From Novosphingobium sp. PC22D (lineage in GTDB: Bacteria; Pseudomonadota; Alphaproteobacteria; Sphingomonadales; Sphingomonadaceae): DNA of 64,000 bases. The stretch spans positions 62,001 to 126,000 of the forward strand of contig NZ_MWMO01000002.1 of NCBI RefSeq assembly GCF_002556635.1, read 5' to 3'. Positions 17,971 to 25,491 of this stretch are shown here, one piece after another (position 1 is the first letter of the stretch; each line of letters begins with the position of its first letter). The position numbers and the translations under genes were made by a program. Under the pieces are notes generated by a model. It did not search any database. It saw nothing but the letters and a program-made list of their open reading frames with translations, and was not told where the DNA came from.

Positions 17971-19988
17971 CGAACGATCTCCTCGATCCGGGTGCCATCG
18001 GCCTCTTGATCGAACAGAGCAACGGCATAGTCTTTCCCGTTGAACTGACGGGTCTCGCCTTTCTTCCCTTCTCCGGAAGCACGGTTGGTCCGAACGAGGA
18101 CGTATTCCTTCCCTACTCTCGCACGCAGCACGTCAATCACAGCGTTGTTGGCCTGCGAACCCGAGACCATCAGTACCACCTGACTGGCCATGCGTGGCAC
18201 ATGCTCGCCCGTTGTCTCGCGATAGCTGTCATCGAGCTGGCCGAAGGGAGAGTCCAGAACGAGGGGGGCGACCGTGCCACGCAGCAGTCGGTGATCCTGC
18301 GCGTTCTGACGAAGTCGGGCGTACTCGACCAGCGCAGCCGTGAATGCGAGACCGAGTAGCTGGTTTTCGCCACTGGATTTGGGGAGCTGCGTTCCCTCTT
18401 CATTGACGAGAGCCACTGCGTATTCGTCGGTCAGTCTCAGCTTAAAGCTCTTCCGGGTGGTGGCCTGAAGGACTTTGCTGATCTGCGAGCGAAGGATCTT
18501 TCGAGCATCCTCTTCTTCTTCGACGAGTTCAGCTTCGAGCCGCTCCTTGAGCCGTTCGCACAGTTCGTGACGTCGGACGAAAATTCTCGCATCCTCGTCG
18601 TTCTCAAGCAGCTTGTTGAGTTCGCGCTCCTTGTTCGCCTTGGACGCCTCGGAACTGCGGAGATTGTTTTCCAGGGCGCCGATCTGCCGGTTTATCCCAT
18701 CGAGTTCGCCTCGCAGCTCATTCCGCCGCCGCTCGCGTTCGGCGATCTCATCGAAATCGATGCCAGAGAGCTTGTCGGAGATCTCCCCAAGTTCTGCTTC
18801 AATGGCGCTGATCTCGTGTCGAGCTTCGGCTAGTCGCTTGTTAGCTGCGTCCAACCGGCCTGGCGCTTTTTCCCTTTCTCGCTTGAGTTCTTTAAGGGTG
18901 GAGCGAACGCTCGAAAGTCGACTGCGCAACGTCTTGTTTGCTGCCTTCTGTAGGAGACTTCGAACCTTCTCATATTCGGTGGAACCCTTTTTCAGCTCCG
19001 TCCCGCAGATGCATTCTTCCATCTCCAGAATGTCCTGAACGAACTCTTCGTTGTAGGGCGAAGGGATGCGGCCCTTCACATCCTGAGCCTCGAGATGATC
19101 GAATGTCTTTTCGGTAATGCGAGAGGAGACGAGGAAGCGGCCATTGTCGCCGAGCCACTTCAGCAACTCGTCTTGTGCGCTCGCTGCTCTGGTGATAGCA
19201 CGCTTGAGCGAGTTGTTCGCCCTGTCGCGGCTGGCCTGGAGTTCTCGCGCAGCGGCCGAGTTACGCAATTTGGCTTCAATGTCGGCAATCTGCTGTTGCT
19301 TCTGTTCCGCTTGCCCTTTCAGACCGTCGAGTGCTTCCCTGCCGCTCTTGAGCTGGTCCGTAAGCCGGTCGATCTCATTCGAGAGGACTTCGATCTGGTC
19401 GGTCGCTTTGGCTTTAGGCATTTGCCGCCGATAGTACGCAGCCGTCTCTTCAAGGTCCCCGATCGCTGTCTCGATTAGATTGCATCCGAGAATATCCTGG
19501 ACTGCCTTGCGGATTCCGCGCCGGTTCTCCTCGCCGAGGAAGACCTCTGCATGTTCACCGTCGAAAAGAAAGTGTCCCGCCATGGTCTTCGGTATGACCG
19601 TGTTGATAAAGCTATCGGGGTTGTCGATCGAAACGCTGTGGCCATCATCGATCCGCATGATTGAGAACTCACGACCGCCCATGGTGCCGTTGCCGTGGAA
19701 GCGACGGGCACGATAACGCTTGTCGTTGTGCTCGAAGAGGACTTCTACATAGCAGGAATCTCTCCCCGCGGCCTTGGCGTCGTGGTTAACGAGGTCCTGC
19801 TTGCGTTCAAACTTGGCAGTAGTCGTGCCGTAGAAGCACCAAAGCATGGCGTTTAGAAGAGTGGTCTTTCCGACGCCGTTTTCCGCGTGAATCAGAGTAA
19901 CGTTTTCATCCGGATCCATCGAGAATTCGATGGTATGCTCGCCATGGAAGCAGCGAAAATCCTTCAGAGTGATTTCATCGAGCCACAT
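17967..19988 (-). CDS. DndD-like SMC/Rad50-type ATPase, putative effector subunit
   Basis: A 673-residue ABC/SMC-type ATPase with Walker A ENGVGKTT (36-43) near the N-terminus, a long coiled-coil middle and, near the C-terminus, the signature SSGENQLLGLAFTAAL and Walker B LVLDSPFGQLD. A CICGTEL motif (C326, C328) sits between the coiled-coil arms in place of a Rad50 CxxC hook. DndD of the Dnd system has the same plan. Here the gene is not with sspBCD but leads the convergent effector operon, so it more likely serves restriction than modification. An AGGAG site 7 nt upstream supports the ATG at 19988. Confidence 0.78.
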   Translation of the reverse strand: MWLDEITLKDFRCFHGEHTIEFSMDPDENVTLIHAENGVGKTTLLNAMLWCFYGTTTAKFERKQDLVNHDAKAAGRDSCYVEVLFEHNDKRYRARRFHGNGTMGGREFSIMRIDDGHSVSIDNPDSFINTVIPKTMAGHFLFDGEHAEVFLGEENRRGIRKAVQDILGCNLIETAIGDLEETAAYYRRQMPKAKATDQIEVLSNEIDRLTDQLKSGREALDGLKGQAEQKQQQIADIEAKLRNSAAARELQASRDRANNSLKRAITRAASAQDELLKWLGDNGRFLVSSRITEKTFDHLEAQDVKGRIPSPYNEEFVQDILEMEECICGTELKKGSTEYEKVRSLLQKAANKTLRSRLSSVRSTLKELKREREKAPGRLDAANKRLAEARHEISAIEAELGEISDKLSGIDFDEIAERERRRNELRGELDGINRQIGALENNLRSSEASKANKERELNKLLENDEDARIFVRRHELCERLKERLEAELVEEEEDARKILRSQISKVLQATTRKSFKLRLTDEYAVALVNEEGTQLPKSSGENQLLGLAFTAALVEYARLRQNAQDHRLLRGTVAPLVLDSPFGQLDDSYRETTGEHVPRMASQVVLMVSGSQANNAVIDVLRARVGKEYVLVRTNRASGEGKKGETRQFNGKDYAVALFDQEADGTRIEEIVR

Positions 19989-19990
19989 GA

Positions 19991-20173
19991 TTAGTCTCCT
20001 CCCAACGGAGTGGCGCGATCGATAATGTCACGAAGGCGCCGGCGTCGCTCGCTGTCCTTATTCCGGTTTTCGAAGTAGAATTCGCGCTGCAGCTCTACGA
20101 TTTCCGCGATCACGCGGTTCTCTAGTTCTTCGCTTCCATCCGATTGCGTCTCGGCCGCGTCGCCATCCTGCAT
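19991..20173 (-). CDS. Small 60-residue ORF leading the effector operon
   Basis: A hydrophilic 60-residue ORF (MQDGDAAETQSDGSEELENR...) with a helical, charged C-terminal half rich in Glu and Arg (VELQREFYFENRNKDSERRR). Its stop is 2 nt upstream of the DndD-like start codon, so it shares the operon. No family is recognised. Possible roles are a regulator, an inhibitor of the ATPase or a complex-bridging peptide; there is no direct evidence for any of them. The codon composition resembles its neighbours, which supports its being real. Confidence 0.5.
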   Translation of the reverse strand: MQDGDAAETQSDGSEELENRVIAEIVELQREFYFENRNKDSERRRRLRDIIDRATPLGGD

Positions 20174-20588
20174 TTCTCGTCATCCCCCAGAAGCGGTCTT
20201 AGCGCTACATGTGTCACCAATCTATCGATCTGGTAAATAGGGAAATACAGCCGCTCAACACTTGAAGGGCAAATACGATCGCGGTCCCGATCCCCTTCAT
20301 GCTCAAAGTGCCCGTTGTCCTTCGTTCGCGTTTCAACGGAACGGCTCAGATCTCGTCGAACCGACTGGTCCGCGACATCCATCTGATCGCGTCGCAGTCA
20401 TCGTCGGGCACCTTACGAGCATCTGAGGCAGTGAGGTCGTGTCGAAGCTTGAGATTGATACGGAAGTACAGGACGTCCTTGATCGATCCAAAGCACTGAA
20501 AGTTCTAGAGAACGTGGTAGTTCTCGGCCTGATAGACAATGACAACTGCCAACCATCATAGCCCGAGGGTATGAGCGCAAGCGCCGCG
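20174..20588. other. Intergenic stretch with no convincing gene
   Basis: This 415-bp stretch should hold the promoter of the leftward effector operon. A short rightward frame at 20439-20561 (GTG start, 40 residues, VSKLEIDTEVQDVLDRSKAL...) has protein-like composition and could be a gene remnant; GAGGT lies directly against its GTG. Other short frames here lack coding character. Confidence 0.35.
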
Positions 20589-20768
20589 TTAGCAAGTTGG
20601 CCGATCAGCCAAGTAGCGCTCCACCTTCTCTACCGTTCGGCGACGCGGCCTGCGGCCAGCTCGTAGGTCAAGCACGAAGCGCGGATCGCCAACCGCGCGA
20701 CGACCAAACCGTGTCGCCGACATGTGCGATTCTTTCAGGTGTCTCTCAATGCGATCCAGCAATTTCAT
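20589..20768 (-). CDS. Conserved-looking 59-residue protein
   Basis: A 59-residue basic protein, MKLLDRIERHLKESHMSATR followed by FGRRAVGDPRFVLDLRAGR and a helical RTVEKVERYL tail. The pattern LLDRIERHL...SATRFGR.AV.DPRFV.DLR.GR looks like a small winged or HTH-like protein I associate with sphingomonads, often 55-65 residues long. It is divergent from the S24 repressor gene 112 nt away, so the two probably share a control region. Function unknown; DNA binding is plausible from the Arg-rich helix. Confidence 0.65.
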   Translation of the reverse strand: MKLLDRIERHLKESHMSATRFGRRAVGDPRFVLDLRAGRRPRRRTVEKVERYLADRPTC

Positions 20769-20832
20769 AGCCTTCCTCGACTCACTCAGCCCTTGTGTTC
20801 CTGGTTTGTTCTTAGTAGGAAGGTTCCATCGA

Positions 20833-20861
20833 GTCTAGGAGATTTCCTTCTCTCCTGAGAC
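20833..20861. promoter_or_regulatory. Inverted repeat upstream of the S24 repressor gene
   Basis: GTCTAGGAGA pairs with TCTCCTGAGAC, 10 base pairs with a single bulged G and an 8-nt loop. It lies between the divergent 59-aa gene and the repressor gene and may be the repressor's own operator. The repressor's ribosome site (AAGGAA) lies just downstream. Confidence 0.4.
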
Positions 20862-20880
20862 CGTCAGAAGGAACGACACG

Positions 20881-21516
20881 ATGGAACACGTCAGAGAGGA
20901 GCTCGATCGCCTGATCCAGCAGCGACGGCTCGGATATTCCTCGATCTCGCGGATGATCGGACGAAACTCGTCCTACATTCAGCAGTTCATCAAGCGCGGC
21001 TCGCCGCGAAAGCTGGATGATGATGACCGGCGCACGCTTGCCAGCTTTTTCGGGGTCGACGAGCAAGTGCTTGGCGGACCCCCCGCACCCATGCGTGACG
21101 GGTTGATCGAAATTCCCGTGCTCAATGTTGATGCATCGGCGGGCTTTGGAGCGATTGCCGAAAGCGAGACCGCCCATACCCGCTTCGGTTTCGACGAACG
21201 CTGGCTTGCCAGGCTCACCAGAGCAAAGAGTGCTAGCCTTTCGATCATCCATGTCCTGGGCGACTCTATGGAGCCGACACTCAGCGATAGCGACGAGGTG
21301 CTGGTCGATGCGTCGGACCAGGGTTCGCGGCTACGTGACGGCATCTACGTCCTACGCGCCGACGATGCGCTGGTGGTCAAGCGCGTGACGCTCAAGCCAG
21401 GTGGCCGCAAGATCACCATCAGCAGCGACAATTCGGCCTATCCCAGCTGGGACGATGTCGACCGGTCCGAGATCCAGGTGGTCGGCCGTGTCATCTGGTT
21501 CGGACGCGCTGTCTGA
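20881..21516 (+). CDS. XRE/S24 LexA-like repressor
   Basis: A 211-residue self-cleaving repressor of the CI/LexA type. The N-terminal HTH (about residues 10-60, SSISRMIGRNSSYIQQFIKR) is followed by an S24 peptidase domain. The nucleophile Ser is in HVLGDSMEPTLSDSDEVLVD and the general-base Lys in ADDALVVKRV, so the catalytic dyad is intact. Such repressors respond to RecA-ssDNA and in ICEs such as SXT release transfer genes after DNA damage. A control role for this ICE is inferred from location only. Related repressors also occur as ordinary sphingomonad chromosomal genes. Confidence 0.82.
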   Translation: MEHVREELDRLIQQRRLGYSSISRMIGRNSSYIQQFIKRGSPRKLDDDDRRTLASFFGVDEQVLGGPPAPMRDGLIEIPVLNVDASAGFGAIAESETAHTRFGFDERWLARLTRAKSASLSIIHVLGDSMEPTLSDSDEVLVDASDQGSRLRDGIYVLRADDALVVKRVTLKPGGRKITISSDNSAYPSWDDVDRSEIQVVGRVIWFGRAV

Positions 21517-21526
21517 TCCTACCGGA

Positions 21527-22468
21527 TCAGAACCCCGCAAAACGCGCGCGATGCTTGGCAACGAAGTCCGGACGGGGGTGATCCCTCGGATCGACCGGAA
21601 GCCTGATCTTCTGTCCTGAAGGGGGGAAGAGCTTCAACAGGTCGGACGGCACCTTGTTGTGCGATACGAGCAGGCAAAGGTTATCGTCGAATGTGATGAG
21701 ATGTCGGTCGAACAGCCAATGGGCCGTAGCCGAGAGTGCCACGCCGTTGGGTACAACATCGGGTCCGCCATCGGCGACAGACCAGATATGGGCCGCCTGT
21801 GCCTCTGCTTTCCCGCCACCATTCATGATCCGCAATCCCGTGACGGCGCAGGTGCTGTCATAAGCGTCGAGAACCTGATTGCGGAAACTGGCGGCCCGGA
21901 TTTTCTTATTCACCAGGATCTGCTCGATCTGGCGTTCGCCAAAATCATCGGCAAGGAGCGCGGCAGTTGCATCGTCGATGTACCGCTCGTCGAGCTCGAG
22001 CCTGATCCGGTTGTCCGGGTCGAGCGTCTCGCTCAGGCCCTGATTGACGATCGCGACGAAATCATCGCCATCGAGCGTGCGCACCGATTTTCCGCGCAGC
22101 GTCCTCCCAGCATCGCCAGGACGGGCCATCTCGCGAAGGAAGCGTTCGGCAAAGCGTCCGTCCTTGTCGCGGTAGGACACCGCATCATCGAAGGGTAGAT
22201 AGTCCCTGACGCGCGCGTAGTAATGGGTTGGATCAGCCTCATCGGGATCGATCCGCTCAACGAAGGCGGTCGCGATATAAGCCATCCGGCCGCCCGATAC
22301 CCGGGTTTCACGGTAAAGGATCCAGTCGTTCTCGAGCTGGCGGGCCTGAGGAAGATATTGCGAGGGGAAATGATACCGCTCGGTAATGAGGTCGTCGTAG
22401 CGCGAATTGCCGCTGATCTCGAATACACCCTTCACCGGCAACGCTCCGCACTTCTCTCGAACAGGCAT
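21527..22468 (-). CDS. HNH endonuclease (HNH_2-like)
   Basis: A 313-residue protein whose C-terminal third carries an HNH_2-type domain: a CAVTGLRI cysteine, EAQAAHIWSVADGG, VVPNGVALSATAHWLFDRHLI. The N-terminal 180 residues are an unrecognised domain that could bind DNA. It follows traI by 39 nt in the same direction and so may be cotranscribed with it. A perfect 6-bp-arm palindrome (CAGGCA-TCG-TGCCTG, 22462-22476) covers its start codon. Restriction or element-defence activity is likely; specificity is unknown. Confidence 0.78.
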   Translation of the reverse strand: MPVREKCGALPVKGVFEISGNSRYDDLITERYHFPSQYLPQARQLENDWILYRETRVSGGRMAYIATAFVERIDPDEADPTHYYARVRDYLPFDDAVSYRDKDGRFAERFLREMARPGDAGRTLRGKSVRTLDGDDFVAIVNQGLSETLDPDNRIRLELDERYIDDATAALLADDFGERQIEQILVNKKIRAASFRNQVLDAYDSTCAVTGLRIMNGGGKAEAQAAHIWSVADGGPDVVPNGVALSATAHWLFDRHLITFDDNLCLLVSHNKVPSDLLKLFPPSGQKIRLPVDPRDHPRPDFVAKHRARFAGF

Positions 22469-22507
22469 CGTGCCTGGTAACGCGGAAATCGTCCAGGCTG
22501 TCGGTGA

Positions 22508-25432
22508 TCAAATGCCGATTTCAAAAGGCTTTACCCTTTCCTTCATGAGTTCGGGCTTGTCACTTGCAGGCGAAGCGCTGCCAACATCCTTGTCTTGTGA
22601 TAGGCCCTTGGCCGCTGCCGCCTTGAGCCTTTGCGTTACTTCGAGTGCCGATGCTTTCTCGCCGCTGTTGGACTTGATAGCCCGGCCGAGTTTCTCGGCA
22701 TTATCTGCAATCAGCGTAAGGCCGTCGCGAAGCCGGGTGACCGTGACCAGGAAGGTCTGCCGATTGGCGAGATTGCGTTCGCGGCTGTCCATCACCGCGA
22801 TCCCGCGATCAGAGGTCAGTCCCTGCGCCATATGCGCATTGAGGGCATAGGCGAGGTCCATGCGTTTGAGCATGGGGTCGCCGCGGCTCAGGCGGAGCTC
22901 CTTGCCCGCTGATGTCTCCACCAAGACGCCCTTTGTGTCGATGGCCACGATCCTCGCCTGGTCGGCGTTGAACAGCCCGCGCTTATGGTCGTTGTCGGTC
23001 CAACGGATCTTGTCACCCTCGATGATGGATATCGATTTGCGGTCGAAGAGCGACAGCCGGCTATCGTCTGCGCCCGGCCGCAAACGCGCAGGATTGAAAT
23101 TGCGCAGACGCCCCTTCCTGTCCTCAAGCACGAGCTGCTTGCGCGCTTGGTCGATGGTTTTGACGGTGTAGTCGCCTTTGGAGAGTTTCTGGGTGCTGTC
23201 GCGCGAGCGGAAATTGAGAACCATGCCCCGTTGGTATGTGCGAAGGTATCGCAACTCTTCGTGCGTCACATTCACCCGAGAATGAATGGTCAGCCGGCCC
23301 GATCGTGGGCCGAGCTCGCCGTTGGCCTTGAGTCCGCGCTGGACAGCCTCGTTAACCGCAGACCGTAAAGCCCGTCCCGACGCGTAGATCGACGTCCGAT
23401 CCCGATCCGCCGGGCTGAGCGAAAGCCACTTTTCGGCAGCAACAATCGCACTGTCGCCGCGTGCCTCGATGGTTGAAGGAGCAAGAGCCCGGAGCGCATC
23501 GTCGATGCGTCCCTCCTGCGCGGCGGCCTGGGCTCGCCGCAGGATGGGATCGCGGCCGCGCAAATTCACATCCATGTTGGCGCGCTCGATCCCGGCCTGC
23601 TGGACGAGGTCGAAGGGTTTACCCGCATCGACGGCGCCTAGCTGTCGCTTGTCACCGACGAGAACCAGACGATGGACTTCGGCAAGGTTAGCCAGCCGTA
23701 CCAGCTTGGCCTTGTCCTCGTTCGACACCATCGACGCCTCGTCGAGCACCAGGACATGGTCTCCGAGCGCACTCCGAGCCTCGCTCAGCAACGTAGCATT
23801 TCCCGGCTCGTGCAGAAGCCTGCCCCATTGGGCGAGAAAGCGGGCAATGGTCATCGAACGGATGCCGGTGTCGCGCTCGAGCATCTGGACGAGCGTGTTC
23901 TGCACCGCGAGCCCCAGCACCTGCTTGCCTTCCTCTCGGAGCAGCTGGGCGACCGGCTTCATCACGCTGCTTTTGCCCGCCCCGGCTATGCCCTGGATCG
24001 CTACGATCCGGTCACGCGATGAGAGCACAAGACTCGCCGCATTCCTCTGCCCTTCGTTGAGCGAAATTCCGTGGTTGATCGCAGCAACTGCCTGAACCCG
24101 TTCTGCGGCGTCCGGCCGATTCAGGATGGGCAACACCGCACCTCGTCCCTGGTCGACGTTCGCGAGAATGGTGCTTTCAAGGTCAAGCGCCTCGCGGCTC
24201 GCCAACCAGCCTTTGTGTTCGCCTTTGCCGGGCTCAAGTGCGCCGCTTCTGACCAATGCGTTCACACGGGTTTCGACGTGATCCACCGTCGTCGGTAGCC
24301 CAAAATCGAGCGCCGCTTTCAGCAATCCCTCACGGGGAAAGGCTGCCTCGCGCTGCGAGAGATGACGCACCGCGGAAGCAACAGCCTGCGCGGCCGCGAT
24401 GGTCGGTGCATCCTGCTTGAGGACATGGGCAGGGATCAGTGGATCAGTCGGATCGCCCTTGATCCGCTGCGCGAACTCTCTCAGCTTCGCAATTCCGCGC
24501 TGCAGAAGGCTGCCCTTATTCGCGCTGGGAATGTCCTTCGTTGCAGCACGCATCTGCGACGCATCGATCAAACCGGCAAGGTCAATCCCGACTTCCTGGG
24601 CTCTCTGCTGCCATGCATCGAGAAGGCCTTCCCGGTCCCTGACGGGCGCCTTGCTTTTCCTTGTAGCGAGCACAGCAATGTCACGGGTTTTCGGGGTGTT
24701 CTCACCCAGCTGGCGTACCGCGTCGAGGACTTCTTCGCGCCGCGTGGAAAAAGCCATGACCTGCTCGCGGGCGATGCCCGCTGCTTCGAAATTGCCATGC
24801 TTTCCAACCGGCCCCGCCTCGTAGCCCATTTTCTCCACCGCCAGACGAAAGCGCGCCATGGTCATCGAGTTGAGCAGGGTGTTGAACGACCAAAGCTTGT
24901 CATTGCGAAGCGCGCGCCACTTCCCGTCGATGCCTTGCGTGACATTCGCCACGACCGCGTGAAAATGCAGGTTCGGCTCCTGGTTGCGGTTGGTGTCGTG
25001 CTGGAAAAGACCAATCGTCAGATTATCTGTCGCGACCTTCCCGTAGCCAGCCTGACTGCCCATCCGGGTCTGCGCCGCGTTCTTTTCTGCCCAGCGCAAG
25101 GTCTCGATGACGGCCTCGCGATAGGCATCGATAATCCGCTGGTCGCCGCCCACCAGCGCGAGCAGCGACCAGCTTTTCGGGAGTGAGAATGTGAGGTCGG
25201 TTCCCGGCCTGTGGGCCTGGCCCGCATTGCCAACCTGGATGCCGCCGGGCAGTTCTCCCCGCAGCAAGGCATCGAACTGCTCGGCGTTTACGCGGCCCTC
25301 AAAGCCAAGTCGTTCCGCTCCCTTCCCGACCCAGGTTCCGGAACGATCGGCATCAGCGCCGGTGTAGTAATTGTCTGCCGCGAAATAGCTCGCGGCGGCG
25401 GAAGGGGAGCGCACATTGGCGACGGAAAGCAT
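22508..25432 (-). CDS. traI: TraI, MobF-family conjugative relaxase/helicase
   Basis: The DNA-processing enzyme of transfer: it nicks oriT, stays covalently attached and unwinds the strand. The N-terminal relaxase has tyrosines in the YFAADNYYTGAD segment (Y16, Y22, Y23) and the three-His metal site H145 plus HFH 156-158 (EPNLHFHAVVANV). The C-terminal half is a RecD/TraI-like helicase with GIAGAGKSS (about 480-490), VLDEASMV and VGDKRQLGAVD. At 974 residues it is shorter than F TraI (1,756), as is usual for sphingomonad MobF proteins. It is encoded downstream of traD with a 59-nt gap. Confidence 0.94.
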   Translation of the reverse strand: MLSVANVRSPSAAASYFAADNYYTGADADRSGTWVGKGAERLGFEGRVNAEQFDALLRGELPGGIQVGNAGQAHRPGTDLTFSLPKSWSLLALVGGDQRIIDAYREAVIETLRWAEKNAAQTRMGSQAGYGKVATDNLTIGLFQHDTNRNQEPNLHFHAVVANVTQGIDGKWRALRNDKLWSFNTLLNSMTMARFRLAVEKMGYEAGPVGKHGNFEAAGIAREQVMAFSTRREEVLDAVRQLGENTPKTRDIAVLATRKSKAPVRDREGLLDAWQQRAQEVGIDLAGLIDASQMRAATKDIPSANKGSLLQRGIAKLREFAQRIKGDPTDPLIPAHVLKQDAPTIAAAQAVASAVRHLSQREAAFPREGLLKAALDFGLPTTVDHVETRVNALVRSGALEPGKGEHKGWLASREALDLESTILANVDQGRGAVLPILNRPDAAERVQAVAAINHGISLNEGQRNAASLVLSSRDRIVAIQGIAGAGKSSVMKPVAQLLREEGKQVLGLAVQNTLVQMLERDTGIRSMTIARFLAQWGRLLHEPGNATLLSEARSALGDHVLVLDEASMVSNEDKAKLVRLANLAEVHRLVLVGDKRQLGAVDAGKPFDLVQQAGIERANMDVNLRGRDPILRRAQAAAQEGRIDDALRALAPSTIEARGDSAIVAAEKWLSLSPADRDRTSIYASGRALRSAVNEAVQRGLKANGELGPRSGRLTIHSRVNVTHEELRYLRTYQRGMVLNFRSRDSTQKLSKGDYTVKTIDQARKQLVLEDRKGRLRNFNPARLRPGADDSRLSLFDRKSISIIEGDKIRWTDNDHKRGLFNADQARIVAIDTKGVLVETSAGKELRLSRGDPMLKRMDLAYALNAHMAQGLTSDRGIAVMDSRERNLANRQTFLVTVTRLRDGLTLIADNAEKLGRAIKSNSGEKASALEVTQRLKAAAAKGLSQDKDVGSASPASDKPELMKERVKPFEIGI

Positions 25433-25491
25433 TCTGCCTGGTCCTCGTCACGGCTCCCCTCGCGGCCGGTAAACCCCTCCCCATTTCGTCT

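Noticed and set aside
20122-20382. Leftward 86-residue ORF upstream of the effector operon
   Set aside because: Overlaps the 60-residue ORF and has an unusual Arg/Asp-rich composition without domain signals.
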